A DNA stretch of 64,000 nt from Stercorarius parasiticus. Its lineage: Eukaryota > Chordata > Aves > Charadriiformes > Stercorariidae. Location of the stretch: assembly GCA_013396915.1 (NCBI GenBank), contig VWZL01000728.1, forward strand, positions 2,183,894-2,247,893, in the 5' to 3' direction. Every line of letters starts with the position of its first letter. Within the stretch, counting starts at the first letter, position 1. A model generated the notes under the pieces. It searched no databases and was not told where the DNA came from. It was given only the letters and a program-made list of their open reading frames with translations. Below are positions 26,201 through 62,890 of this stretch, one piece after another. The translations under genes and the position numbers were made by a program.

Positions 26201-27050
26201 AGCGGGGCCGAAGGGCTGGGAGGGCAGCTCGGTGGGGGGTGTCAGGAACCAGTTGCTCCATCTCCCTGCAGTGGAGGGCGTCTGCAAGAGAGGAACCAGT
26301 GACGGTGGAAAAGATGAAGCTTTTTCACTCAGAGCCGTTCCCACACCGTACCCCATAAAGCAGAGGCACAGTTCACCGAGGGGGGACCTGAGGACAGTGG
26401 CAGAGCAAGCCCGAGGCTTTCCATCCCACAGACTTGTTTTGGGGGGGCACAGCCACCCCCCACAGCACTCGGCTGACCTATCTGTGCCACGGGGCTCAGC
26501 TCAGGAGCCCTCCACCTTTGAGGGGCTTCGCTTTGCACCAAGCGCCGGCCGGTGCTGGACTGTGCCGGCTGGAGAGCCACGGCCAGCGCAGGCAGAACGG
26601 GTGATGCTGGGAATACCTGTGGGCGCTGCGGCGGGCATGGGGCCAGGCAAGCTGAGTAAGCACAAACCTCGGGACACAGCTGTTCGCCAGCCGAAAACAA
26701 ATGGAGAAACAAGCCGGCGGGCTGCGTTCCCCCCCGGCACAGAGACGGCAGTGCTTGCACCACTGCCGGCACGGCCCTGCTGCGGGCACCAGGCCCATCT
26801 GATAAAAACAGCTCACGGCGGCAACAGAGGGGGGAACCAGCTCTGACGAAGAACGGACACTCATCCCAGCCTTCCTGGCACTTGCCTCCAGCTGGGGGGC
26901 TGCCAGACTGGCCCCCCTTCCCGGCCCGGTCCAGGTTTTTCCTATATAAACAAAATTAACAAAAAAAATAAGGTGGGGAAAAAACCTCCCCAGGGTGTGT
27001 TTGTTGCACAGGGAGCCAGGAGTCAGCAGCCTGGGGGAGAGGCCAAGGGG
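23260..27050. other. Intergenic region between convergent CYP17A1 and WBP1L
   Basis: The sequence is GC-rich and contains many open frames on both strands, but none has a recognisable domain or plausible splice partners. The open frames are expected from the base composition. A short AT-rich island at about 24310-24375 stands out. No RNA gene or transposon was recognised. Confidence 0.6.
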
Positions 27051-27051
27051 G

Positions 27052-27057
27052 TTTATT
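27052..27057 (-). terminator. WBP1L: Possible distal WBP1L poly(A) signal (AATAAA)
   Basis: A minus-strand AATAAA lies about 3.7 kb past the WBP1L stop. Mammalian WBP1L has a long 3' UTR, so this distal site is a candidate. The nearer one at 29453 is an alternative. Confidence 0.35.
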
Positions 27058-28099
27058 CACCGTAGGGGGACTGTGCCCCGGCTCCCTGCCAAGCTCTGCT
27101 GGGAGTGGGTGACAGCAGGACAAGCACAGGCGGGATGTGCGGAGGAGAAGAGGATATTTGGTTGTGGGAGCCCGGGCTGCGTGGGGCAGGAGGTGAGCAT
27201 GGCCCAGACCCCAGGGGATGAGGGGCAGACGGGGAGCCCAGAGCTCCCGTGGCCCAGCAGCACAGCCCCATGCTTTCTGCTGAGCCTGCTGATTTTCCTT
27301 CCATCCTGGAGGCTTGCTCAGGTTTCCTGCCCCAGGAAGTTTTCTATGACTACGTGTAATGCAGAAGCTTAACTGCGCCTCAGCTTTCCTTAGCCTCCAG
27401 TTAGGCAGGTACGGGCTCTGAGCGCAGGCTGCCAGCAAGCACCAAGACACATGGCTCCCTCCTCGTCCTCCTCCATCTTCAGCCAACACACATCCATTGG
27501 GTTGTACAAACACGCGACGATATGCTGCAGCAATATCGCAGGGGTGTTCCTGAGGGGGAGTTTGCATCGTCAGAGACAAAGCGGCCGTCAGGAACAGCGA
27601 GGAGATGCTGCAGCATCCACTGCTGTGCCCGGGGGAACCCTCTCACTCAGCCACCGCAGGGTGCTCCGCAGCGCCGGGCCCCAGGCCACGCACCCCGAGC
27701 CCGCCAGGACGCCCGCCGGGTCCTTGCCCTCGCAGACAATTGCAGCGGCTGAAAAAACGCGGCGTAAGCAGCACTACGCTGCCACTGGCTCTAGCAAAAA
27801 TAGACTTCAAGTATTATCGGCATCAACACTTAAAGCACGTTGTAAAGAAAAACACCGAGCAGTGAGTTGACACTAACTTGCTCTCAATCGTGCTGCACTG
27901 TTTGCAACTCAGCTTTGGAATGACGTACTCACGACTCCCATGAAACACTCACCGTTTATAGCTGGCAAGGGGTGCACTTTGGTGCTCCTGTGTTACGGAT
28001 GCACACCTGCATCCTCACATCTCCAGCCTGCATTCGGAGAAGAGCTCTGTGTGGGCTGCACTGGCTTTCTACAAAGGGATTCACGTGAGGATTCACCTT

Positions 28100-28127
28100 C
28101 CTAAAGCTCCAAAGCTGGAGCTTTGGG
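28100..28127. other. Short perfect hairpin
   Basis: AAAGCTCCA (28103-28111) and TGGAGCTTT (28116-28124) pair perfectly around a four-base loop. Two flanking C-G pairs and one G-T wobble (28100-28102 with 28125-28127) extend the stem to 12. It lies downstream of WBP1L, possibly in the distal 3' UTR. It is shorter than a typical microRNA precursor. Confidence 0.7.
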
Positions 28128-29452
28128 AGTCCTCTGCCTGCCCATGTTTTCTCCCCTGAAGAGGCATCGGCTGAGATGTCTCCGAGGAGCTTACCTGCCC
28201 AGTCCTGCCCTGCACCACTCCTCCTCCCCACACCAGCTACCCCCAGTCCAGGTCTAAAAGCCTGAACGACTGAGAGCCACACTGATAGTCCTGCTCCTCC
28301 TCAGGCACATGGGAGCTTGAGACATGGTTTGTGCCCTCTTTGTTTCTTTATGGTCTTTAAAAGCCTGAAAAACCTCCAGGAGTCACAGAACAGGCACATC
28401 ACTGCTGCTTCCTGACTTTTTAAGATTAGAAACACCAGCTTGGCTTACTGGTACTCACCTCTGTCCAGAGAAGAAGTGGGGGGTTTCCCCCGCCCTTAGT
28501 GGGATGTCAGGAAAGCAAACATGGAGATTTTTGTTTTAGGCCAACAGAAATCTTGGCAAAGGGTCTCCCATGGGGTTGTCCCCACGATTTACAGCAGTAA
28601 AACCCCACTCCGTAAGGACTGATGTGCTTTTTTAGCTTCCTCTGTGGTGCAAGGAACAAAGCCAGGTGCCAATACATACAGAATTCCTAGGGGTGGCACT
28701 GGGGATCTTTAATTCTCTTCTCAAAAGATACACTCGGTCGGTGAACACAGCTGGAAGCTGCAGAGGGAGCCAGCCCGGCCCTGGGGCACACACAGCCCCT
28801 CTGTCACCACTCACGCTCCAGGCATCCAGGAACAAGGTCTCCTGAATCCAAATCAAAGTCCTTCATTCTTAAGAGCGCCCTAGGACACAAACTTCATCCT
28901 TCATCAGCTGTTCTGATGGCAGAGAAACGCTGTGACGGGCAAAGGAGTGAGATTCTCCTAACCCTTGTAAGGTAAAAGCGCTCTCCTCAAACACGTGGGT
29001 AAAATACTGCAATAAGCACCACTTGCCTTGCTCTGTCATCTGTATCCAGCACAGTGCTACATACCTGCAGTTAAAGAAACAAAACCACAAACTAAAGACA
29101 AATCTTGTTCTTAATTCACAAAATGATACACATACACACGGGCAAGTTATCAGAAAAGGCATTATATTTTGGTTTCCACCTTATTTAAAATTGATTTTGG
29201 TTTGCAATCAATCAAATCTGAATATGTCTGAGTTCAGTTTTCAATTTTTTTTTTTTTCCCCCATAACAGTGATGATCTGGACGACCATAATTATAAAAGG
29301 GACGGGGAGAAAACCCGAGAACAAGAGAACAAGATACATAGTCTGAACTGTGCTCTCTTCCACATGAGCACTCTAGGGAATGTTAGTTTCAGCTCTTCCT
29401 TGTTTGTTTGTTTTTTTTTCCTTTAGGTTGTTACTAACAAAAATCTCTACCA

Positions 29453-29458
29453 TTTATT
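29453..29458 (-). terminator. WBP1L: Proximal WBP1L poly(A) signal candidate (AATAAA)
   Basis: A minus-strand AATAAA lies 1.3 kb past the WBP1L stop, in AT-rich sequence. Confidence 0.5.
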
Positions 29459-30771
29459 AAAGCAAAGCTACAGTAAATTTTCTTGCAGTCTTACAGCAGG
29501 TTTTCATATTACCAGTAGGACTCGCATGCATGGATTGCAGTCACACACACACGCTCACAGACATTATACAGTAGCCAGTTGCCACCATAAAAAAAAAAAA
29601 AGAAAGAAAAAAGAAAACAGACATTCGTTTCTTTTAAGTGGTCAACATTAGAATTGCACCAAACTTTTGGATCAGGAAAAAAATAAAAAATACTGCACAG
29701 GTCTTCCACATCTACATGGTAAGTCATCCCTTCGCAATGGACGGAGCTCTCGTCTCCATTTGTTCAACATGCATCGCTGAAGCTTGAAGGCACGCTGGCC
29801 AAAGAGAGCCCTGTTCTTTTTTTGTCATCTTAACTCAAGTGTGCTGCTCTCGGGGTGCAAAAAAAGGAAAAAAATAAAGCCAAGCCCTTTTGCAGCACAC
29901 CGGGAAAAGGTCATTCGGAGACCACAGTACTTGGAAGGCAGCCCAGCTGCCTGGATTCTACTTCTAACTGTGCTCTTGGAGGCATTGAAGGAATATGCTC
30001 GTCTTTAAAAGTGACATATAAAGGCAAATTTCTGCAAACCCTTTCTTTTCAAACTGCTTACGGTAGACTAACACTCCTTCTGGAAGAAACTGGTCCTTCA
30101 GTCACCAGCTTCAAGTGGGAAATTTCCTACCCGCTGTCTTAAACACTGAAGCACCAGAGGTTACAGGGCTGATGTGTTCAGGCATTCATCAGCTTTGGGA
30201 AAACTTAACACCCAAAGAAAGAAAGAAAGAAAGAAAGAAAGAAGGAAGAGAAACGAAATCCCCAATGCCTCAAGAGCACTATATCAAACCAGAACTCTTG
30301 GGCTACTGACTGCCGGCACTGTCAGAAGCTGCTTGCTTCTGGGAAGACACCTGGAGGTTGAAGCCTTACGGTGATTTCGTATCCTCCCAGGGTGAGATTT
30401 GCTGAGCTTTACTGATTGCGAGATAAAGCAGTGTTTTGGAAAACTAAAACCAACAAACTCATAATAACCATCACCAAAATCACCATTGGGAAAGTTCCAT
30501 TTCTTAGAAGGTCTCATTGAGAAACATCAGTCCCTGCCCCACGGAGCAGTACGGACACGATTAACAAAACCCAGAGCGACCCGTCCCCCGCAAGCCGGGC
30601 CTTCGGGAACTAGTCCCCGAATTATATTGGAGGGGGAGAAAGAAAAAGAAACTTAAAAAAAAAAAGAGAAGGTTGTATCACCTTTTCCTCCTGTTAAAGT
30701 TTTAATCCTCTTATTCCACTTTTGTTTCTTTTGTTTTTTTTTCCCCCGATTCTCCCTTCCACTCTGCCACC
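29459..30771 (-). other. WBP1L: WBP1L 3' UTR (inferred)
   Basis: This AT-rich, low-coding stretch runs between the WBP1L stop and the proximal poly(A) signal. It contains several homopolymer tracts and an AAAG microsatellite. The true end is not fixed by sequence alone. Confidence 0.6.
30214..30244. repeat. (AAAG)n microsatellite
   Basis: About 7.5 copies of AAAG lie within the inferred WBP1L 3' UTR. They read as CTTT on the transcript strand. Confidence 0.95.
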
Positions 30772-54147
<23,376 letters not shown>

Positions 54148-54249
54148 TCTGCAGGCTCATCCTCCGCATCAGCGTATGGGAAGGCAGGAATTTAAAGCCC
54201 CACAGTGACCATTTCCTCATCTGCTGTGGGCAGCCCGCTCCTCTGATCC

Positions 54250-54257
54250 TATTTAAA
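54250..54257 (-). promoter_or_regulatory. WBP1L: TATA-like element for WBP1L short isoform
   Basis: TTTAAATA on the minus strand lies about 100 bases upstream of the MPFLLGLRQ start codon. The flanking sequence is not a CpG island, which fits a separate, regulated promoter for this isoform. Confidence 0.5.
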
Positions 54258-54420
54258 CCCGGGCTTCCTCGGCTGGGAATGCAAAGTAAACAGGGTCCTG
54301 GGACACTGCACGCACTCGCTGGCTCCCCCTCCTCCTCCTCCCACTACCCGTGACATATCTCAGGCGCAGCCCAGCCGGGGTGTTTGCAAGAGGGAAATGA
54401 CATCAGGTCGGGCAGTTCTG

Positions 54421-54489
54421 AAAAAAAAAAAAAAAACCAAAAAAACACAAAACCCACAAACCCACAACGAAACCAGAAAAAAAAAAAGC
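54421..54489. repeat. A-rich low-complexity tract
   Basis: Two poly-A runs flank an ACAAAACCCACAAACCCAC segment, about 270 bases upstream of WBP1L short exon 1. Confidence 0.85.
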
Positions 54490-55615
54490 AAGCCCTGAAC
54501 CTTAAGAGAGCTGCTGGGTAACCCCAGGCTACTCTCTGCTGTTGGGAAATGCTGCCTGTGCAGGACCCTGGCAGGGGGCCGTGGAGGAGCAGAAGCTCTC
54601 TCCTCCCTGATAACTGGATGCTGCAAGTGGAAGGGAGTCTATTAAAAACGTTGGCAAGAGCCAACAGCTCCTCAGTGATGATTAAATCTCGCTAAGCAAA
54701 AATAGACATTTTATCTATTTTTGAGGAGAGAGCTAAGTTTGATGCTGCTTGCTGAACAGCACTGGAGCCCCAGGAGCAACCACCATGGTTTCTCCAAGTA
54801 CCTCCAGATCAGGTAAAGCCTTCACAGATCCAAAGCATTCCCATGCGGCCTTCTGCCTACCACCACAGCTCCTTTTTTTCTGAGCAACTCTTACGGCACT
54901 ATTCAACTCTCCGGCCCCTCCAGGTAACAGCTGTCCCATTAAAGAAACAGCAACAACCCTCTGATTTCAGTAAGATCAGGACTGGGGCCTCTCCAGCAGA
55001 CAGGTGATGGGAAGACATTTTAATCCACCTCTCCCCAAGGAAAACGCGATTAGCCCCAATGGAAGGTTCCTCATTCTATTTGAGCTCATTTCACATTTTC
55101 ATGCCAAGGGGCAATTAAGCCCTATAAACAAATTTATCATCTGGTGCCCAGGATGGCATGTCTTGTTTGTCCTCTCCCAGGCAAGGAGTACAGCAAGTTC
55201 CACAGCGGTGTAGGAGATGACACTGCAGAAGGTAATCTAAATTTAACTCCCTTTTCTACCTCCACTCCAGCAACCTCTTTTTTTCATGCTTCTCTTTAAT
55301 CAGCAGCTGTCCTCGTCTGTCGGGGGGGACTAGGACACCACCACCACTGCCACGTGCCTCAGCAGCAGCTCCACGGATATTTGACAGAGGGGCAACTCCC
55401 CTTGCTTTTGGCCTCTTTGGCTTTTAGAGCTCAACACGTTAAAATATTTGACGAGGGAAGGAATATACTTCTTTTTTTCCATAAAGAGTTCACTGAATCC
55501 CTTTTTTAGTAGCAGTTTTAACAATAATTTCAAGACTTCAGAAGAGAGAGAGAGAAACCACATATAATTCTTACAAATGCCAATTTGCAACAGCAGAAAA
55601 AAAAGATTGGGGGGG

Positions 55616-55630
55616 NNNNNNNNNNNNNNN
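55616..55630. other. Assembly gap, 15 N within a poly-G run
   Basis: The Ns are flanked by G on both sides (seven before, eight after), so the gap is probably an unresolved G homopolymer. Confidence 1.
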
Positions 55631-55760
55631 GGGGGGGGAGAAAAAAACCAATCCAGAACAGAATGCCCCAAGACAGCCAGATAGCTTGCAGCAGTGTCAG
55701 AAAAAGACACCCATTTTCCACATGCCAAAATCCCTCAGTGACCACTGCTGCTGCCTCCTC

Positions 55761-55790
55761 CCAGCCCAGCCCAGCCCAGCCCAGCCCAGC
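55761..55790. repeat. (CCAGC)6 microsatellite
   Basis: Six perfect copies of a 5-base unit, 30 bases in total. Confidence 0.95.
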
Positions 55791-58700
55791 GTTGTTTCCC
55801 AAATGAGAACCCCACTGGGGGTGTCCTCCACACAATTGGGCTGTGAAACTATACGCGAGTTTTACTTATTTTTACACCAACTTAAAGGCACCATATAAAC
55901 TTGCTGTTTAATGTAAGCACATCTCCCTTTTTCCTAAGAGAAAACAGGCACATAAGTAATTTCCTGGAGGATACAAAACATCAGCGTTAACCAGCATCAG
56001 CCAGGCAATGGGATTTTCCAGCTTTTGTGCTCTTGGATCAAACAAACTCTCAGCCTTTGCTTTTCCAATTCTATGGACAAACACCAGTGATATAAAAGGG
56101 CAGCTTTCTGTTCTAGTAATCTGTTCTATGGCCTCATGCTGTCCTTTGAAATACCCGATTTTGGCTGTTGCTATCCAGAGCCCTGGACTAGGCAGATCCC
56201 AGGGCTGAGCCAATGCAGCAATTTCTAAATCCCTACTGTCAGAAGGAATCTAACTTTAACCACCCGCCTCTCCCCCAGCATGTACTCAAAAGGCAAAGCG
56301 TCATTACAGATCTAAGACAAGTTGTGAAGGACTATCAAAGGCAGTAACTTAGTGGAAAAGCAAAAGCATCCTGATTTATGTGTGAATTTAGTAATCCTGG
56401 AAAGCCTGACACAAAAAAGGTGGTTTGCAAGCACACGTTACCACATTCGACTGCAACAGCAGCAGCCACCCCCTCTTGCAGTCTCTGAGTGACAGTGGCC
56501 AGTAACACACTCCACAAACTCTGCTATAGGTGACTACGGAAAAAGCCCTGGAGAGGGGCAAAAAAAAAAAGAAGCTAGATGAGTTAGCTCATACCCTAAT
56601 CATTACACTTACAGACTTTTCAAAACACCTAGGTTCTCCTAATCCTTGCAATTGCTTTGGATATTCCAACTGGTATCATTTTATTCCCTCCTCTTTTTTT
56701 AAGTTCATAAGTACTTGCCCCAATGCTTTGTCTTGTGGTAACAAGTTTCATAGACAGGGGTTGTGAACAAATAGTTCCTTTCATCAGGACTGAATTCACC
56801 ACATTCTGACTTCCATATTATTAGCAGCTGGGAACAGAAGTCCCCATCCATCTTCTCACCCATTCATTACTCTGTACCTGTTAGCTATCTTCTTATAAAA
56901 GATATCAATCTTCCCCATCCTCTTAACATAAAATCTTTTCCTAAAGCCTTCAGCTACTCAATGCCCATTTCCAAAACCTTTCTAATTTTCTATTGCTCTC
57001 TGCTTGGGGCAACCAGAGCCGAAATAATAATTATTTTAATGAAAGCAAGAGCAGCTCTAAGGCAGGCTCAGCATGGGTTTCACTTCCTCAATACGAACCT
57101 GGAGTTTAACATCTGCAAAGACCACCCATCTATGACACAAGAGTGTGTCTATCTGAGATACAGTGAACTGAATAAACACAAGGTTTTACAGTTTTTCTGT
57201 AGATTAATCTCTTGAGGGTTCTGAAAAATCAGGGCTAATGTCAGGATAGATTACAGGATCTACATTATTTTGAAAATTTGCTTGTTTAGGCAGCCACCAA
57301 CCATCCTTTTTTGGCATGTCAGTGTGGATCCCACTACAAGATAATGGTGAGCAAGTTCCTTTTGAAAAAGAGGGAATAAAGACCTCTAGGCTTTATCAGT
57401 CTGTAGTGCTGCTCTCCTGAACATGCCATCTGCCCCAAACACGATGTCAAGCAAAGGATGCTGCTTGACACCTTCACAAGCCCAACACACACTGTGCCTC
57501 GTGACCTCAGATATTAGCGTGCAACTGAAGCAGATGATGGAAGTTGTTTGGGCCATTTCAGAGCTGCTTTCCATATTGATGGGAGATGCTTGCAAGCAGG
57601 TTTAGTAACCCAGCAAGATACAATATCCATTTTGATACCCCCTGAGGAGACAGTTTGACCTTTAGATGATCCAGTTATCACAACATGATTGGAACAAAAA
57701 TTGAAGCTGCGCAGCTCAAATCTGTCACGCTTGAAGTACAAGGTTACTCTCAGTTGCTCCATTATTACAGTATTAGGCAGGGAGAGGTTTTCAACAGCAG
57801 ATTTGGGTGGTGTGTAATATCCCCTCAATGAAACTTTAATACCATGGTTCTGCAGCTATATAGATACAGGTTTAGCATAAAGTTGGAACCATTTTATCTA
57901 ATGACTCTTCCAGTTGTGCACTCTGTTATTTTCCTGTTGGTAACAGAAGCATCCCTGAAGCATCAGCTATCCATTTTCATTAGTCATCCCACAGCCTTGG
58001 GTGCTAGAACTGAGACTACACAGGTCTGTCAGGCACTCAAAACAAAGTGTGACAGAAGCAACCTGAATTAGGGCGACTTTATCTTTCCCCATCCTGGAGA
58101 TGGCTCTGGGAATAAAGAAAAAAGGGGAAAGAAACATACAGAAAGGCATAAAAGCAGATCTCCGTTTAGAATAAGACAACATGCGGGAACACCAAGCTCT
58201 GTCTATCTGCCTTAACAGCAGATGTTCTAAAGGGGCTTGTTCGCTAGGAAAGCCAGCATGAGACATTGGGAGATCACCAGTGCTGGAACAGCAATGCAAT
58301 GCTAGATCTGCCTGGAAACCATTTCTGGCTGGGCGCCTGCCTGCAAAATCTGCCCACTTGCTGTTGACTCCCGAAGAGTGAACGGCCACTTCCCCACCCT
58401 AGCAGCACCATTACAAGCACATGATGACTTTCCAATTTGAGGAGCAGGTGCCCTGGGTTCATGTAATGTATAGCATTGGCGCAGCCTACAAAGAGCGTCA
58501 TCAACAAATTCCAGAGGGCAAACAGGAACAGGTCAGTCTGATAATTTCCCAGCACCTACACGACCTAGAGTATCTGCTCTGTTGCTTAGAGGACACACGA
58601 TCCAAACCAACCCTTCAGACCCGTGATGTCTAGTACTACTGTATTATTTAGGAGCGGGGTAAAGTGGGTGGCCCACTTTGTGTGCAGTTCAACTACAAAA

Positions 58701-61700
58701 CAAAGACGCTGAAGTCACTTGCATTTAATGTTTGTCAGGCTAAAGTGACTTAATCGTTGTTTAGAGAGAGCAAAGAATAACTGCAGCAAAAGACACCATA
58801 CATGTTGGAACTGGCTTGTGAGCCAGTGGTGCAGCCAGTCTGCTGGATCAATAAATTTTAACGTGCAATGAAGCACATGGGCTTGCAGGGGTTAGAATCT
58901 GTCCTTGGGCAGGTCCCTCTTCTCTGCAGTCTGTCACCACTTCTCTCAGCTCAGCGGTTTAGAAGTGCAAGAAACTTTTGCAGCTTACTAAGTCGAGATA
59001 AGCAAATAGGGACAGTGCATTTCAGTCTCACTGCTGTCACCTGTCTTTGTCTCCAAGTAACTGGTTAACCAGGGAGGAAGAGACTGCACACTTCAAAATG
59101 TGCTCAGTGTTGCAGAGAGTCTCAATGGCAACAGCTCACGCTTGATTCCAATTGAATCTTTATTCCATGTTAATCCTGAACAGCAATTTTTGGCCAAGCG
59201 GACCAGTGCAGATACATGCCACATCCTCCACCTGAAAGCCATGCATGAGTTCAAAAGGAGGGGGGCATTGCAGAGGAAGCCACTACCCACTCTGTCACCT
59301 GGTATTTCAGCAGGAGCCTGTCCTCCTCTTCACTTTCCGTATGTAGGTGAAGAAATACCAACAGTAAAGCACTTTCATTTGCAGTTATGTACAGCAAGCA
59401 ATCCCTCCTCTGAAGCTGCTTTCTGTATTGAGCTACCTTAAGAAGGGCACTCAAGGGCACAGAATGGACAAGGGCTGAATGTGGAGGAGACACCCAAGAT
59501 GAGTCCTCTCCAACACCTATCCAGGCTGTTCCAGACACTCCTACCTACTCTGCTGTTCATCTGACAGGAGAGCGGTGGCAATGAAAAGTCCAGGCTCCTT
59601 CTCCGAGACCAAAATAGTTTTTGCTAAGTGTAGCTTGAAATTTCCAGCCCTCAGTGACATTGTTTCCCACTGCTTTTTCCCCAAGGAGGAGAAAATGATA
59701 GACACAGGTCCAGCATGTTATTCTTCACAGCAGCAGAGCCAAGCCAAGCCAGTGTAATTGCAATGCCAAAGCCTATTTGCATAATCTATTTTCTGTGACC
59801 ACTGTTTCAATACCCAGGCCTACCATTCAAGCCCAGAGGTCTTAAAAAACTTTAAAGTCCTTCGCCACTGAGGCAGAGGGGGACTAAAGAGTTGAAATTC
59901 CCCATTCAGAGGTGACACTGCTTCAGGGGAGGAAGGGTCGATTCTGTCCCTTCAGCATTCCCAGGTTTTGGGCACCGATGTCAGGCTTCATTTTTAGTCT
60001 GGAGTGGGTAATGAAGTCACTGAAAGCCTACTTGGCTTTCTCTGAGCCTGCTGGGAGGGAAGAAGGAGGAGGGAGTGGGCAGATCAGCTGTTAAACATTT
60101 GACAAGACTGTCTCCAGGAGGGCTAGTGTGTCCAGGGTGGTATAGGGACACTAGCCTGGCTCTCTGCTTTTTGGCACTACAGCTCATGTTTTCCTTATGC
60201 CTGTGTATGCAAACAGGACCTTTGGTAACAGCTCAAGAGGAGACGATCTGCACCAGACAGGGAAGAAGGCAGAGCCTGCAGACAGTAACAGGATCCCCCA
60301 AATGTGGAATCAAGACGGTAAGCGTCTGTTCTAGTTTTAGTGTCTTGCACCATCTGGGTACCAAAAATACAGCCTGTGTCTCTCCCTTGGTCACACCATC
60401 ATAGGAGACAGCACTGTCCAAAAGCTGCTTACCAGCACAACCTTGATGGAGATATTAGATGCTCTACTCTCGTTTTCTCTCCAAATGACAGCAACTCACT
60501 ATTTTTAGTGCTCATCTCATGTCTGCTTGGCATTTCCCTTGGGCCTTACCCTTGTTTCACAGTGTTGGTGCCAGCTCCCACGAAGTGGTTTTTTGATGCC
60601 AGAGGGGCTGGTGCCAAGTCTGTCTGTCTTAATGCCAAAATGGCAGCTGGCTTTATTGTTGAGATAGGATTTGCCAAAGTTAACAGCACTAGTGCTGGGA
60701 TGACTAGCATTGATTTTAAGGTTTTCTTCTTCCTTACTCTTCTATTGCCTCTAGACTTCATGTGATAATGCTGCTCCAAATGACCCTCTGGGGTCCTAGG
60801 AGAGGGATGTTTTCATCAGGGTCTGAGGCAACAGGCATTTATACAGCAGACCATCTTAACTTGTAAGTTCTCAAAGAGACAGATACTTATACATGTGGAG
60901 CAATTATCTGGGGTCTAGTGCTGCCACTGCTGGACCCAGCTATGAAACCACCCCTCCTGCAGATCAAGCAGGACTTGATCTCTCTCAGCCTGTAAATGTG
61001 TTTAAAAAGAACCTACCACAAAAAAGGAGAACCCACTGAAGATAAGGGCTGTTATGTGGCATTTCAACACCAAGATATACCTAACACAGAAGCCTGGAGC
61101 AGAAGAGGGTCAGGGATCAGCCAAATCACATCACCATGAGCAAGAAGACAAAACCCAAAAACGGTCACGGCCTTTTGCCCCTTTTGCACTCTCACAAGCA
61201 CCACTCCATGAAACACTACTGTTCAGATAAAATCCAGTCTCACACAAGAGGCACAGGCACGTTGACTGTGGGAAACACCCACAGAGATGTGAATAGATAG
61301 CACCTATGATAGGTAATCACACATGTACAGATGCATGTAATTTGAAGTGATGGTATCCCTGAAAATTAGGAAGTATTTTGATGTTAACCTCTGCTACTTT
61401 TCTTCCAAACCTAAAAACCACACCTTTTTCAGAAACAGTGGTGTCCAACGGGCATCCAGTTGCCCAAAGATGCTCAGCTCTTTCTTCAGGAACAGTGCAG
61501 CTAGTTAACCTGACAAGAGGTACACAATCAGTTAAAATGGCTTTCTCATCACGTAAGACTTTGCCGGAGGATCTGTTATGCATACAGCCTGGTCAGGTCT
61601 TTCTGAAGTTCATTGGTCTTTTCTGAGCTTAAGTTTACATCTTGAGCAAATTTAGAAAAGCCTCCAAAATCCCAGCAGTCTTGTTTTCCTCAGCTCATTT

Positions 61701-61945
61701 TACAAGACAGACGTTCTTTTATTGAGTTCTGAGAATTAAGTTTCTGTTTCCAGCACAGTACCACTCTTATATGGCCCATACCCTTCTTGAGAGGAACAGA
61801 TTTTCTGGGAAATCCTTTAGGGACAAAAAGAGACATCAGCAGCTGCCTCTTTGCGAGCATCCTGCTGGATATTATGGTTTGATAATGTTACACAGCAGAG
61901 CATAGGCTATGCTGAGGCAAACAAACAAATATCCTCAAACTGCCC

Positions 61946-61960
61946 TATATATATATATAC
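61946..61960. repeat. (TA)n microsatellite
   Basis: About seven TA dinucleotides followed by an imperfect CACGCATGTATGTA tail. Confidence 0.85.
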
Positions 61961-62759
61961 ACGCATGTATGTACAGCCTCAAGCACTTTCCTAGTATTAT
62001 CCCTGGACCTTACACTCCAGGCCCTGCCATGGCACCTACATCCCCATCGATAGGTGAGTTCTGGTCACACAGATGACTGGGTTTGTGGTACACAAACCAC
62101 AAACAACTGGTTTAACCATGTCTTCCTCCTCTTAGAAAATACAAGTGGATCACAATACAGTACTCCCAAAATTAAAAGCCTGTCAATTAATCCAATGGAC
62201 TATCCAGTACCTAGAGTTTTACAGGATTTCTGTTATCTAGTAGAAAAGTAAATTAATCTGAATTGCTATAGATAGGCTGAAGCTCAGAGTTTGTGGTTAG
62301 AGCCTGGCACAAACATGAGGGAAGCCCTTCCACATGGCATGGTGTCACTAGCAAAAAGACAGGAAGACTTCTCCTTTTCCAAAACAGAGAGCACCAAAGA
62401 TCACGTACATATACTTTCATACAACCAAAGCAAAGAATTAAAGGAAACCACAAGTTTAACTATTAAGAAAGCTCAATACCACAAGCATTTAAAAGATCAC
62501 AGCACAACAGCATTAAAGACTTCATTTTTAAATCACTAGACGAAACTCTGAGAGCTATCAGATCTTAACCTCCAGTTAAAAATTTCTTTAGACACACAAC
62601 TTTAGGGAAAAACCACTTCAGAAAACCTCATGTCAAATGTAAGTTAATCTTTTCTAACTTGAATTACTGTGCTACTTTGGATCTCTCCACTTGGAAGAAA
62701 AACATGATCTCTATTTTGCAATTAGAAGTAAACAAAAATAAGGAATAAACAAACCAGCA

Positions 62760-62890
62760 CAGAATCATAGAATCATTTAGGTTGGAAAATACCTTTAAGA
62801 TCATAAAGTCCAACCATTAACCTGGCGCTGCCAAGTCCACCACTAAACCACATCCCTAAGCACCATATCTATACATCTTTTAGCATATAG
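62760..62890 (-). mobile_element. CR1 LINE 3' fragment
   Basis: The plus strand begins AGAATCATAGAATCATTTAG and continues GGTTGGAAAATACCTTTAAG, CGCTGCCAAGTCCACCACTAA and CATATCTATACATCTTTTA. This is the same family and orientation as the copy at 39196 and shows the typical ATTCTATGATTCT 3' terminus of avian CR1. Confidence 0.92.
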
